Assembly: GCA_023242925.1 (NCBI GenBank)
Contig: CP096134.1
Coordinates: 1,327,944 to 1,391,943, forward strand
Direction: 5' to 3'
From: Hyphomonadaceae bacterium JAD_PAG50586_4
GTDB taxonomy: Bacteria > Pseudomonadota > Alphaproteobacteria > Caulobacterales > Aquidulcibacteraceae
DNA: 64,000 bases
Made by a program: the position numbers and the translations under genes. Below the pieces are notes generated by a model. It saw only the letters and a list, made by a program, of their open reading frames with translations, was not told the origin of the DNA and searched no databases. Below, in pieces: positions 16,404 through 26,331 of this stretch; within the stretch, counting starts at the first letter, position 1, and each line of letters begins with the position of its first letter.

Positions 16404-17314
16404 ATTACGCCCGCCTTTTTCCAGGCTTCCTTGGGCCAGCGGCGGTGCGCCCAGAACCATTGCGCGGGCGCTTCGCGGACGCGGGCTTCCATGAATTCGT
16501 TCACGCGCTTGACGCCGTCATAGACGGTCTGTTCGCTATTGGGATTGTCATAATCGAGCGGGATCGGCGGATAGGCGGTGGCGACGAATTTGGTGCCTTC
16601 GATGCGACGCCCGGTGATGGGGATGAGCGGCACGTTGAATTTGAGCGCCAGACGCGTCGGCCCGTCGGCGGTCATGCATTCGTGGCCGAAGAACGGGACC
16701 GAGAGGCCCTTGTTGTATTTCTGGTCGTTCATCAGCGCGATCGAGCGGCCCTTCTTCAAGGAGCGCAGCAGGCCCATGCCGCCTTCCTTGCCCTTGGCCG
16801 CTTGCAGGGCGAGGCCGAAGGCGGCGCGGGTTTCGACGATGTATTTGTCGATGATCGGGTTGTTGGCGGGGCGATAGGTGAAGTGTGAGTTGGGATCGAC
16901 TTGCGCTAAGCAGAGCGAGGTCACTTCCCAATCCGAAAAATGCCCGCCGATAAAGACGGCGCCTTTGCCCAGGGTGCCTTCAATAATTTCCTTGCCGCGG
17001 AATTCGAGTTCGCCGCTGCGATAGCGCTCAAGGAATTTGCCCATGTGCGGAAATTCGCCGGACATGCGTCCGATCTCGCGCCACATTTCGGCGCGGGTTG
17101 CGCGATGCCATTCGTCGGACTGCTCCGGGAACGACATCTTGATGTTGCGCAGGGCGGTTTTGTGCGCGCTGGTGAGTTGGCCAGCGACCGGCACGATGGC
17201 CGCGCCCCAGCGGGAGGCGCGTTCAAGACCCAGTGCGCCCAGGCCGCCGACATATGCGTGCCAGGCCAGCGCCTCGAGGCGAAACATCAAATTGACGGGC
17301 TTTGACTTAGCCAT
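16400..17314 (-). CDS. Lipid A acyltransferase, LpxL/HtrB family
   Basis: 304 aa. The HX4E catalytic motif is at His125-Glu130 (HFSDWE). The family segments FGHECMTADGPTRLALKF and the C-terminal QWFWAHRRW are present, with a hydrophobic N-terminal anchor. These inner-membrane enzymes transfer a secondary acyl chain to Kdo-lipid A, or to its precursor in alphaproteobacteria. It overlaps lpxK by 8 bases in a DUF374-waaA-lpxK-lpxL operon. Acyl-chain specificity cannot be told. Confidence 0.9.
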   Translation of the reverse strand: MAKSKPVNLMFRLEALAWHAYVGGLGALGLERASRWGAAIVPVAGQLTSAHKTALRNIKMSFPEQSDEWHRATRAEMWREIGRMSGEFPHMGKFLERYRSGELEFRGKEIIEGTLGKGAVFIGGHFSDWEVTSLCLAQVDPNSHFTYRPANNPIIDKYIVETRAAFGLALQAAKGKEGGMGLLRSLKKGRSIALMNDQKYNKGLSVPFFGHECMTADGPTRLALKFNVPLIPITGRRIEGTKFVATAYPPIPLDYDNPNSEQTVYDGVKRVNEFMEARVREAPAQWFWAHRRWPKEAWKKAGVM

Positions 17315-18305
17315 GCGTGGCGTTCATGCGCGAGCGGATCGGCGCGAGCAAGGTTTCCAGCGCCGCATCGTCGGCAAAGCGCGCCGCCACTGGCAAAATC
17401 GACACACGCGCGCGCCATTCAGGGCTCAAGCGCGCGGCGTCTTTCTCGGTGGTGATGAGGCGGGCGTTGTGATCCTTGGCCAGCGCTTCGAGGTGTTTGA
17501 GATCGTCGTCGCTGAACGGGTGATGGTCTGGAAACGGCACGGCGTCAGCGAGCTTGGCGCCCATGCTGGTCAGGGTGTCGAAGAATTTTTCTGGCCGCGC
17601 GAGGCCGGCGAAGGCGACGAGTTGGCCTTCGGGGATGATGCCGGACGGTTCGAGGCGCGCGTGTAGAATGGGTTTGGCGAAGCCGTCGAGCCATCCCTGC
17701 TCAACTTGCTCGCCGCCTTGGGGATGCAGCAACACGATTGCATCGGCGCGGACGAGGCCGTCCGCCAAGCGTTCGCGCAAGGGGCCTGCGGGAAACACTT
17801 GGCCGTTGCCCACGCCATAGCCCGGATCGACGGCGACGATGGAGAGGTCCTTGGCGAGCGCCGGATTTTGGAAGCCGTCATCCATAATGATCACATGCGC
17901 GCCCGCTTGGGCGGCGGCGAGAGCGCCGGCGAGGCGATCGCGCGCGATCCAGGCGGCGCCGTCGCGGGCATGCAGCAAAGGTTCGTCGCCGACTTCGCTG
18001 GCGGGCATATCGGGCGTGACGCGCAATGGGCCTTCAACGCGCCCGCCATAGCCGCGCGAGAGCATGTGCGCGCCGGGGCCGAGCTTGGCGCGGATGGCGC
18101 GCGAGATCGGTGTTTTGCCTGCACCGCCGACCGTGAGGTTGCCGATGCAGATCACAGGCACCGGCGCGTGGCGCGAGATGGTGGTGCGGATGCGGTGCGC
18201 GGCGGCGAACGCATAAGCCCAGGAGAGCGGCGTCAGCAGCGCGCGCAGCGCCAGCGCCGAGTCGCGTCCGCTGGCGTCGGCCTTCCAAAACTCAGGCGGA
18301 CGCAT
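17307..18305 (-). CDS. lpxK: Tetraacyldisaccharide 4'-kinase LpxK
   Basis: 332 aa. The Walker A-like NLTVGGAGKTP lies at about 56-66. SRGYGGR, the DDGFQNPAL motif and a C-terminal ITTEKDAARL are LpxK hallmarks, and an N-terminal membrane-associated helix is present. It phosphorylates the 4' position of the lipid A precursor at the inner membrane. It overlaps both neighbours (waaA by 14 bases, the acyltransferase by 8). Confidence 0.95.
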   Translation of the reverse strand: MRPPEFWKADASGRDSALALRALLTPLSWAYAFAAAHRIRTTISRHAPVPVICIGNLTVGGAGKTPISRAIRAKLGPGAHMLSRGYGGRVEGPLRVTPDMPASEVGDEPLLHARDGAAWIARDRLAGALAAAQAGAHVIIMDDGFQNPALAKDLSIVAVDPGYGVGNGQVFPAGPLRERLADGLVRADAIVLLHPQGGEQVEQGWLDGFAKPILHARLEPSGIIPEGQLVAFAGLARPEKFFDTLTSMGAKLADAVPFPDHHPFSDDDLKHLEALAKDHNARLITTEKDAARLSPEWRARVSILPVAARFADDAALETLLAPIRSRMNATHG

Positions 18306-19589
18306 GGACGGCCCGTGGTGCGCGCGGTTGCGGCGGCAACAGCGCGGAAAGTGAGGTTAGCGTGTGCGTGAACGCGTCGGCGCCCTGAGCTGCGACGCGG
18401 CGCGCGGCGTCAAGTTGCTCGGTGCGGCTTGCGTCATCGCGCCAAAGCACGGTGATGGCGGCGGCGATCGAGGACGGCGTGTCCACGCTGGCCGCGCCGC
18501 CGGCCGCGAAAAGCGCGTCGAATAAATCCTGGAAACTCTCGACATGGGGACCGGTGACAATGGCCGCGCCGAGCTTGGCCGGCTCGATCGGGTTGTGGCC
18601 TTTCAGGTGCGGCAGAAGGCTGCCCGCTACGAGGGCGATCGGTGAAAGATCGTAGAAGAGGCCCAGTTCGCCCAGCGTGTCGGCGATGTAAACAGGTGCG
18701 TCGGCGATCGGTTGGCGGAGCGCGCGGCGCGGCGCGGCGTCGGCGAGCTTGGCGATGTCGGCCCCGCGTTCGGGATGGCGCGGCACGAGGATCAGCAGCG
18801 CGTTCGGAAAGTTCTCGCGTAGGCGCTCATGCGCGGCGAGGACGATTTCATCTTCGCCGTCGTGTGTGGAAGCGGCGAGCCAGAGGGGCGATTGCCGATT
18901 TGCGCTAGCATGGAAGCGCGGGCGTTGATGTCGATGCTGGGGGCGGGGGCGGCGAGCTTTAGATTGCCGCGCGCGCTGATCTCTTCGCCGCGCAGGCGCT
19001 TCAGCGCGCGCGCGGTGCGGCCGTCAGCGGCGGAGATGAAGGAGAAGGCTTTCACCAAGCGCTTGCCGGCGGCGGCCCAATTCTCCCATTGGCGCAGCGT
19101 CTTCACGCTCATGCGCGCGTTTACCAGCGCGAGCTTCACGCCCTGCTTCTCAGCGGCGAGGATGAGGTTGGGCCAAATCTCGCTTTCGACGAACACGCCG
19201 AGCTCGGGGCGCCAGTACGCCAGGAAGCGGCGCACGCTCGCGGTGGTGTCGAGCGGTGCGTAAATGTGCGCGGTGCGTGGCGGCGCACGCTTGGCGACGA
19301 GATCGGCCGAGGTGCGCGTGCCGGTGCTGATCACGAAAGAGAGCGATGGATCGCGCGCCGCAAGCGCCTCGATCAGCGACAGCGCGACGCCGCTTTCGCC
19401 AACGCTCGCCGCATGCAGCCACACCAATGTGCCTTCGGGGCGCGCTTGCGTGTAGCGGCCAAAGCGTTCGCCGATGCGGTCTTCGTCTTCCCTGCCGTTG
19501 CGCGCGCGCGCGTTGAGCCATAGCCCGGCGAACGGGCCGACCAGCGTTGTCGCTGCGCGATAGAAAAGGAGAGCGGGGGAAAAGCTCAC
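18292..19589 (-). CDS. waaA: Kdo transferase WaaA (one frameshift)
   Basis: The N-terminal part is in one frame (to about 18890): LVWLHAASVGESGVALSLIE, FVESEIWPNLILAAE and SAADGRTARALKRL are clear WaaA segments. The C-terminal glycosyltransferase part (LWLAASTHDGEDEIVLAAHE, SPIALVAGSLLPHLKGHNPI, GPHVESFQDLF) is in another frame. Adding one base at the C-run in the minus-strand context CGCCCCTCTGG (18885-18888) restores a protein of about 432 aa. WaaA adds Kdo to lipid A precursors at the inner membrane. Because all motifs are present, I read this as sequencing error. Confidence 0.88.
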
Positions 19590-20353
19590 GAGGCGTGCGC
19601 CGCCGCTTCTGCTTCAGCCGTGGGTTCGAGCTTAAGTGGCGCTGGCGCGATGATCGCAACGCCAACATAGCTGTCGGCTTCAGCGGCGATGCGCAACATC
19701 TCGGCTTCCACCTTCGCGCGCACGGCTTCGAACTCGGCGTCGCTTGCATCCGGCGCGGGCGGATCGATGGGGTTACCCCAGATCAGTACGCCGCGCCCGA
19801 ACGGCAACGGCAGCATGAATTTGTCCCAGCTCTTGTCGAACACGATGCGGTTCGAGGTGGCCCAAGCCAGAGGGAAGAGTTGGGCGTGGGCGAGCTTGGC
19901 CAATTGCACCGGCCCGCGCTTGAAACGCATGCGGGGGCCGCGCGGACCGTCAGGGGTGACGCAGATGGCGCCGCCGTCTTGGAGGTGGCGGGCCATTTGG
20001 CGCATGGCTTCGAGGCCGCCCTTTTGTTGGCCGCCCTTGGCGGAGGAGCCGCGCACCAAGTCAGCGCCCACGCTTAGCGCCGCGTGCGCCACGATGCCGC
20101 CTTCGCGCGATTGGGACACCAGCATCTTCATTTTTGGCGCACCGCGATGGAACACCCAGAGCTTGTGCGCTTGGGTGAAACGGCCGTGCCAAATGCAGGC
20201 GACCATCTTACCTTGGCCGGCCCAGAACGGTTCGACCGCCCCCTGATTCACCCGGCTCCAGCGCGTGGTGACGCCCACGAACAGCATGTAGAGCCCGATC
20301 AGACGCCCGATCACGAACTGGACGATTGAATTGCCTAGGAAATTTTTGAGCAT
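19586..20353 (-). CDS. DUF374 lysophospholipid acyltransferase-like protein
   Basis: 255 aa. An N-terminal membrane helix is followed by WHGRF (His56), VSQSREGGIVAHAALSVGA, SAKGGQQKGGLEAMRQMARH and TPDGPRGPRM (133-142). These are typical of DUF374, a PlsC-like family found in alphaproteobacterial lipid A operons. The Ala/Glu-rich tail is not conserved. It is the first gene of the waaA-lpxK operon, and its stop overlaps the waaA start by 4 bases. Its acyl acceptor is unknown. Confidence 0.85.
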   Translation of the reverse strand: MLKNFLGNSIVQFVIGRLIGLYMLFVGVTTRWSRVNQGAVEPFWAGQGKMVACIWHGRFTQAHKLWVFHRGAPKMKMLVSQSREGGIVAHAALSVGADLVRGSSAKGGQQKGGLEAMRQMARHLQDGGAICVTPDGPRGPRMRFKRGPVQLAKLAHAQLFPLAWATSNRIVFDKSWDKFMLPLPFGRGVLIWGNPIDPPAPDASDAEFEAVRAKVEAEMLRIAAEADSYVGVAIIAPAPLKLEPTAEAEAAAHAS

Positions 20354-20442
20354 GGGTCCGCTGGAGCGGCGGCTTCCGGCAAGCCGCTTCGATCCTTATA
20401 CGGGGGCGGCCGGCCCTGCGCCAGCCGCCGTTTGAGTAAGGT

Positions 20443-21126
20443 ATGACCAAGACCGCAGACCCCAGCCGTTTCGACCTCGCGACGCCCGAAGGGCGGCGGC
20501 GGGCCGAGCACGACCTTGTCTGGGCCGACCACGGGTTTTTGCGCTCGGCATTCGGCAATTTCCACTGGATCGAGCCTGGCGTGATGGCGCGCGCCAATCA
20601 GCCCTCGCCAGAGGCGATCGCGCGGTACGCGGACATGGGGATCAAGACCATCCTCAATCTGCGCGGCAAGGCCGACACCGGGTATTATGCGCTTGAGAGA
20701 GAGGCCTGCGAGCGCCACGGCGTCACGCTCATCGATCAGCGCATGCATTCGCGCGAACCGCCCAGCAAAGCGCAGGTGCACCGCGCCAAGGAATTGTTCG
20801 AGACCATTCAATATCCTGCGCTGATGCATTGCAAGTCAGGCGCAGATCGCGCCGGCGCGATGGCGGTGCTCTACAAGCATTTCAAAATGGGGCTGCCGAT
20901 TTCCGATGCAGTCGAGCAATTGCGCTTCAAGTATCTGCACGTCCGCCAGGGGAAAACTGGCGTCATCGACTATTTCTTTGAGCGCTATCTGGAAGAGACC
21001 AAGCAAAGCGGGAAGCCGTTCCTGCAATGGGTCGATGAGGATTACGACCAGAAGGCGATCAAGGGCGCCTTCCTCGGCGAGTGGTGGGCCAATCTGCTGG
21101 TCGATAAAATCCTGCGCCGCGAGTAG
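20443..21126 (+). CDS. Dual-specificity/tyrosine phosphatase-like protein
   Basis: 227 aa. The CX5R phosphatase signature is HCKSGADRAG with Cys130 and Arg136. The upstream GIKTILNLRGKADTGYYALE is the usual DSP/PTP lead strand carrying a general-acid region (about 75-100). Similar proteins occur across alphaproteobacteria beside lipid A genes. The substrate is unknown and could be a phosphoprotein, a lipid phosphate or an inositol phosphate. It is divergent from the DUF374-waaA operon. Confidence 0.85.
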   Translation: MTKTADPSRFDLATPEGRRRAEHDLVWADHGFLRSAFGNFHWIEPGVMARANQPSPEAIARYADMGIKTILNLRGKADTGYYALEREACERHGVTLIDQRMHSREPPSKAQVHRAKELFETIQYPALMHCKSGADRAGAMAVLYKHFKMGLPISDAVEQLRFKYLHVRQGKTGVIDYFFERYLEETKQSGKPFLQWVDEDYDQKAIKGAFLGEWWANLLVDKILRRE

Positions 21127-21206
21127 GTTCGTTCCCAGTTGCGGGAACCTTTGTTCTCGGAAATAAGCGGTAACGCACATTCCGTGCGCGTCAAAGGCCC
21201 GTCGGA

Positions 21207-23089
21207 ATGACTGTCAGCGTACTCGGGCGCCGCCTGCCCGCGGTTGCGACTTATGTCGCCGGCCTTGGCCTTTCGCTCTTTCTGTTATTGCTCACGACGG
21301 GCATCGCGCTTTGGCAGACCGAGCGCGGCGTTGAGCTCAACCAATCCGTTCGTGAATCCCTGGCCACGCGCTCGCATTTGCGCATGTTGCTGCGTGGTTT
21401 GCAGGATGCGGAAACGGGCCAGCGCGGCTATCTGCTCACCGGCGACGAGAGCTATCTTGAGCCGTATCTGACGTCGCGCGAGGACGTGCCCACGCGCATT
21501 GATGCGCTTGAGGGGTGGCTGGCGCCAATGCGTCGCGCATCGGCGAAGTTCGGCGGCTGCGTGAGTTAAGCGCAGGCAAGCTCGATGAGATTGCCCAGAC
21601 CGTCTCGCTCTATCGCAGCGGCCGACAGAACGAGGCGATGCTGATCGTCCAATCCGATCGCGGCAAGCAATTGATGGACGAGCTGCGCGGCCTGATCGCC
21701 GCCGCTGAGGCCCGCGAGGAGACCCGGATCGTCGAGCAAATGGCGGCGGTCGACCGTTCGGCTGCACAATTGCGATACATCGTGCTGTTCGCGGCGATCC
21801 TATTGCTGGCGATTGGCGTGCTGCTGGTAATTGCCGTGCGCAACGCGATGCGGGAGTTGCGCGCCTCACGCGATGAGGCGCGTAGTGCGCACGAGCGCTT
21901 GCTGCAGGAAATGGGCGGACGCGAGCAGGCGGAATCCAAGGTTCGCCAGATGCAGAAAATGGACGCGATCGGCCAGCTTACCGGCGGCGTCGCGCACGAT
22001 TTCAACAATATGCTCGCTGTCATCATCAGCGCGCTGCAGCTGGCGCAACGGCGCTTGGCGCGGGGCGACACCGATATTTCGCGCTTCACCGATGCAGCGA
22101 TGGACGCAGCGCGCCGCGCCGCCACTTTAACGAGCCGCTTGCTTGCCTTTGCGCGCCGCCAGCCGTTGCAGCCTGTGGTGCTGGATGCGAACCGCGTCGT
22201 TGGCGGCATGTCCGAATTGCTTCGGCGCACCTTGGGCGAGCAGATTGAGTTCGAGACGGTGTTGGCCGGCGGCGTTTGGCGTGTGAATGCCGATGTGAGC
22301 GAACTTGAAAACGCGCTGGTGAATATCTGCGTGAACGCGCGCGACGCCATGTCTGGCGGCGGCAAGCTCACGATCGAAACCGCAAACGCGTTTCTCGACG
22401 AAGCCTACGCGAGAGCGAACCTCGATGTGGCCGCCGGCCAATACGTGATGATCGCGGTCACGGATACGGGCTCGGGCATGGCGCCGGAGGTGAGGGCGAA
22501 AGTCTTCGAGCCGTTCTACACGACCAAGGAAGTGGGCAAGGGCACGGGCCTTGGGCTGAGCCACGTGCATGGCTTCCTGAAACAATCCGGCGGTCACGTC
22601 GCGATCTACTCCGAGGTTGGCCACGGTACGACGGTGAAGCTCTATCTGCCGCGCACGCAATTGGCCGAAGCCGAAGCGCCTGCATCGATAGTGAGCGAAG
22701 AATTGCCCATTGGCGATGCGGGCACGCTGATCCTCGTGGTAGAGGATGAGGAGCGCGTGCGCACGCTTAGCGTCGCGTCACTGCGCGAGCTTGGCTACAC
22801 GGTGCTGCACGCAGATAGCGGCGCGCAGGCGTTGCCGATGCTGGAGAAAAATCCCGGCGTCGCGCTGATGTTCACCGATATCGTGATGCCAGGTATGAGC
22901 GGGCGCAAATTGGCTGACGAAGCCAAGCTGCGCTGGCCGACGCTGAAAGTGCTCTACACGACGGGCTACACGCAGAACGCCATCGTTCACAATGGCGTGG
23001 TGGATGCAGACGCGCGGCTCTTGCTGAAGCCCTATTCGCTGAACGATTTGGCCCGCAAGATCCGCACGGTGCTGGACGAGCCGGTCTAA
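21207..23089 (+). CDS. Hybrid histidine kinase, CHASE3-HisKA-HATPase-REC (one frameshift)
   Basis: The first frame (from 21207) carries a membrane helix and the start of a CHASE3 sensor: RGLQDAETGQRGYLLTGDES. The second frame (to 23089) carries the rest of CHASE3, a second membrane helix (ILLLAIGVLLVIAV), the H-box LTGGVAHDFNNMLAVI, N-box VNICVNARDAMSGGG, G-boxes DTGSGM and GKGTGLGLSHVHG, and a receiver domain with Asp in FTDIVMPG. Adding one G at the run 21512-21515 joins them. It is an inner-membrane sensor with unknown stimulus. No separate partner regulator is adjacent. Confidence 0.88.
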
Positions 23090-23464
23090 TTATTTCGGCG
23101 CGCTGACGACCGGCGCTGGGTTCACCTCGTCGTATGCGCCCTCGATGTAGCCGGAGCCATAGCGCGTGGCGTAATAGCGGTTCGTCACGGTCGGGTGATT
23201 GACGTCATCAACGGCGATTTCCTCGGTTTGCGCAGCGCACTCACGTTCGGCGCGGCGTACGGCGAGGTAAGGGGCATTCGTATTGCAAACGTCGTCAGCG
23301 GCGTTTTCGATGCGATCGATCAGCGCTTCGGCGTCTTGTTCGTATTTGAGGTTGAGATCGCCATAGCGGACGACGCGGCTTTCCGCGTCTTGCGCGAGTG
23401 CGCATGGCGCCGCTGAGGCAAGCATGAGGCCGGAAATCAAAGCGATGTGTAAAGGGCGTGGCAT
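23090..23464 (-). CDS. UrcA family protein
   Basis: 124 aa from the ATG at 23464. A signal peptide ends near CALAQ. The mature part has RVVRYGDLNLKYEQDAEALI and RRAERECAAQTEEIAVDDVN with two Cys, the UrcA layout. These periplasmic proteins are common in Caulobacterales and sphingomonads; their function is not established. It is tail to tail with the histidine kinase, with no gap. The C-terminus is Pro/Tyr-rich and not conserved. Confidence 0.75.
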   Translation of the reverse strand: MPRPLHIALISGLMLASAAPCALAQDAESRVVRYGDLNLKYEQDAEALIDRIENAADDVCNTNAPYLAVRRAERECAAQTEEIAVDDVNHPTVTNRYYATRYGSGYIEGAYDEVNPAPVVSAPK

Positions 23465-23526
23465 TGAACTCTCCTTCACCACCCGCCCTTCGCGGCGATA
23501 ACCGCTGAATTGGGTGAAGTGTTCCG

Positions 23527-25290
23527 CTAGCTCGCCTCGGCGCTCTGAAATTGCAGGCGGCTCAGGCGTGCATAGAGGCCGCCTTTGGCCACCAATTCAT
23601 CGTGCCGCCCCATTTCGACAATGCGGCCATCTTCGAGTGCGATGATGCGATTAGCGTCGCGCACGGTGGCGAGGCGGTGCGCGATGACGAGCACCGTGCG
23701 GCCCGCCGAAAGGCGCTTCAGCGCCTCTTGCACCTTTGCCTCGCTCTCGGCGTCGAGCGCGCTGGTGGCTTCGTCGAGCAGCAGAATTGGCGCGTCACGC
23801 AGGAAAGCGCGGGCGAGTGCGATGCGTTGGCGTTCGCCGCCTGAGAGTTTGCCGCCGCGCTCGCCGACAATAGTGTCATAGCCCAGTGGCAGTGATGTGA
23901 TAAAATCATGCGCGGCGGCGGCGCGCGCGGCGTCTTCGATTTCCGCGTGGGCGGCGCCGGCGCGGCCGAGCGCGATATTGGCGCGGATGGTGTCGTTGAA
24001 GAGGGCGGCTTCTTGAGAGACGAGGGCAATCGAAGAGCGTAGCGATGCGATGGTGACGTCGCGCACGTCCTGGCCGTCGATCTGCACGCTGCCGCCCGTC
24101 ACGTCATAGAGGCGTGGTAAGAGATTGAAGACAGTGGACTTGCCGGAGCCAGACGGGCCGACGAGCGCAATCGTTTCTCCCGGCTCTACGGTGAAGGTAA
24201 TGTCCAAGATCGCCGGCGCATCACCGTAGGAGAACGCGACATTCTCGAACGAGATCGCGCCATGCGCGACCTTGATGGGTTTCGCGCTAGGCTTGTCGTT
24301 GATCGTGGTCGGTTCGTCGATCAGGCCAAAGATGCGGGTAAGTGCGGCGCCAGCTTCGTTGAGTAAGGTCGTGAACTGGCCCATCGCGCGTGCGGCCGGG
24401 GTGGCGACGCCAACCGCGCCGATCATGCCCATGAGATCGCCAATCGTCATGTCGCCGGCCAGGATACGGGCGCTGGCGATCCAGAGCACGCCGGCAAGCG
24501 CTACGCCGCCAATGATCTCGAGCAATGGCACGGTCACCGCGCGATTTCGCGCGAGCTTGACCGAAAGCTTGCGCCGCGTCTCGAACGCCTCGCTGGCGCG
24601 TTGCGCTTCGTGGCGTTCAAGGCCGTAGGTTTTCACGAAACGTGCGGCGCCGAAGGTCTCGAACAGCAAAGCTGCGAGCGCGCCGATTTGCTGCTGGGCG
24701 GCGTGCGTTTGCTTGCGCGCGATTTTGCCGATGCGCATCAGCGGCCCGCCAGCGAGCAGGAAGACGCCGAACACAACAACCGTCAGCACCCAATCGAAGA
24801 ACAGCATCGAAGCGATGGCGCCGATCAGTGTGATCGTGTCGCGGATGCTGGCCTGCGCGCCGCGCACCAAAGCATCGGCGACGACGTTGATGTCGTTGGT
24901 GAAGCGCGAGACGAGGCGGCCGGGCTCTTCGCGGGCGTGGCGCGCGAAATCGACCGACATCAATTTCGCGAACATCGCGTTCTGCAGGTCGCGCAACACC
25001 TTGAGCGCCAGCACTTGCGTCAGCACGGCCTGCGCATACATGGCGCCGCCGCGCACAATGCCGGCGATCAGCACCGCGATCGGCGCCCAGATGAGCACGC
25101 GCGGGTCGTCTGCGGTGATGCCGTCGGTGGTGTATTTGAGGATCAGCGCGTAGGCGACACCTGCGGCGGCGACGAGCGCCAGCGACGGTGCGAGCGCCGC
25201 CATAGTGCCCGTGTAGCGCGAGACATACTCGCGCCACAGACGGCCAAACAGGCCGCGAGCCTCGGCGCTCTGTTTAGAGTTCGTGCTCAG
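23527..25290 (-). CDS. MsbA-like ABC exporter (permease-ATPase)
   Basis: About 587 aa. An N-terminal six-helix transmembrane domain is fused to an ATPase with Walker A GPSGSGKST, signature [14 protein letters not shown], Walker B ILLLDEATSALD and the H-loop IAHRL. It resembles lipid A/multidrug exporters, and its operon partners (pmbA, cysQ, DUF4170) often accompany lipid A genes. No ATG, GTG or TTG lies close to the expected N-terminus; a CTG at 25290, overlapping the DUF4170 stop, is my best guess. The nearest canonical in-frame codon upstream is GTG at 25377. Confidence 0.85.
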   Translation of the reverse strand: MSTNSKQSAEARGLFGRLWREYVSRYTGTMAALAPSLALVAAAGVAYALILKYTTDGITADDPRVLIWAPIAVLIAGIVRGGAMYAQAVLTQVLALKVLRDLQNAMFAKLMSVDFARHAREEPGRLVSRFTNDINVVADALVRGAQASIRDTITLIGAIASMLFFDWVLTVVVFGVFLLAGGPLMRIGKIARKQTHAAQQQIGALAALLFETFGAARFVKTYGLERHEAQRASEAFETRRKLSVKLARNRAVTVPLLEIIGGVALAGVLWIASARILAGDMTIGDLMGMIGAVGVATPAARAMGQFTTLLNEAGAALTRIFGLIDEPTTINDKPSAKPIKVAHGAISFENVAFSYGDAPAILDITFTVEPGETIALVGPSGSGKSTVFNLLPRLYDVTGGSVQIDGQDVRDVTIASLRSSIALVSQEAALFNDTIRANIALGRAGAAHAEIEDAARAAAAHDFITSLPLGYDTIVGERGGKLSGGERQRIALARAFLRDAPILLLDEATSALDAESEAKVQEALKRLSAGRTVLVIAHRLATVRDANRIIALEDGRIVEMGRHDELVAKGGLYARLSRLQFQSAEAS

Positions 25291-25516
25291 GGTCCGTTCC
25301 CGGATCGAGCAGGCGGTGTGCGTGGATGATAAAATAGCGCATCCGCGCGTTGTCGACCGTGCGTTGGGCCGCACCCTTCCAGGCGTCGTAAGCGGTGCGA
25401 TAATTGGGATAGGCGCCGACGAAATCGACGGCGTTGAGATCGACAAATTCCGGGCGATCGAGATCTTTCAATTCGCCGCCGATGACCAAATGCAAGAGTT
25501 GCGGCTGCTCGCTCAT
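25274..25516 (-). CDS. DUF4170 domain protein
   Basis: 80 aa. It fits the DUF4170 pattern LLHLVIGGELKDLDRPEFVD, then VGAYPNYRTAYDAWKGAAQR and RYFIIHAHRLLDP. This short alphaproteobacterial family of unknown function is usually found beside cysQ and lipid A genes, as here. It overlaps the cysQ stop by 4 bases and the presumed ABC exporter start by about 17 bases. Confidence 0.85.
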   Translation of the reverse strand: MSEQPQLLHLVIGGELKDLDRPEFVDLNAVDFVGAYPNYRTAYDAWKGAAQRTVDNARMRYFIIHAHRLLDPGTDPEHEL

Positions 25517-26331
25517 GGCGCTCCATCCTTCCGCCTGCGCGGATCAGGGAAATCAGTGGTGCGCTCGATTAGCAAAGGGTGCAACGCCGCGCCAGCCGCT
25601 GCGACGCCTGGTGCGCGCGGATCGGGCTGATTGAGCATAATCGGTTGGCCCCAAAGATCACTGACACGCCCGCCTGACGCTTCGATGAGCGCTGCGCCCG
25701 CCGAGATATCCCATTCGTTCTTGAGGCCGAACAAAACCGTGGCGTCGCCTTGGCCGGCCGCCACCAGCGCCATGCGATAGGCGATCGATTGGCGCTCGAT
25801 GATGTCCATCTTCGGCCAAGGGCTTTGCCAGCGTTTGTCGGAGAAGCGGTTCTTCTGGCCGATCATGCGCGCGCCTTCGAGCTTGTCGCGATCACTGGCG
25901 AACATGCGCCGGCCATTGAGGGTCGCGCGCGTGCCCGGCGCGCCGACGAACATCTCGTCGGTAATCGGATTATAGACGACGCCGGCATAGGCGCGATCGT
26001 TGTCGCTGATGCCGATGGAAATGGTCCATTGCGGCGCCTTGGCGATCATGGCGGCGGTGCCGTCGATCGGGTCGAGCATAAAGACGCGCTGTTTGCCGAT
26101 GCGTTGGCTCAAATCGTCCGGCGTTTCTTCCGAGAGCCAGCCGTACTCAGGCCGCGCATTGCGCAGCTTCTCGGTGAGCAGATCGTTCACCGCGAAATCG
26201 ACATTGGTGACGGGGCCTGCTTCGCCCTTGGATTGAATCTCAAGCGGCTTGTTCAGCAGGTTGCGCGCAAGAATGCCGGCTTCGCGCGCCGCCGCTTCCA
26301 GGAGCTCAAGGTCAGACGCCGCTGATTGCAA
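25513..26331 (-). CDS. cysQ: CysQ-type 3'(2'),5'-bisphosphate nucleotidase / inositol phosphatase
   Basis: 272 aa. The lithium-sensitive phosphatase metal sites are visible: SEET (67-70), DPIDGTAAM (87-95) and EWDISAGAALIEASGG (from about 206). CysQ removes the 3' phosphate of PAP; close relatives act on inositol monophosphate, and the two are hard to separate by eye. The operon with pmbA and DUF4170 favours CysQ. The start overlaps the end of pmbA by 20 bases. Confidence 0.85.
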   Translation of the reverse strand: MQSAASDLELLEAAAREAGILARNLLNKPLEIQSKGEAGPVTNVDFAVNDLLTEKLRNARPEYGWLSEETPDDLSQRIGKQRVFMLDPIDGTAAMIAKAPQWTISIGISDNDRAYAGVVYNPITDEMFVGAPGTRATLNGRRMFASDRDKLEGARMIGQKNRFSDKRWQSPWPKMDIIERQSIAYRMALVAAGQGDATVLFGLKNEWDISAGAALIEASGGRVSDLWGQPIMLNQPDPRAPGVAAAGAALHPLLIERTTDFPDPRRRKDGAP

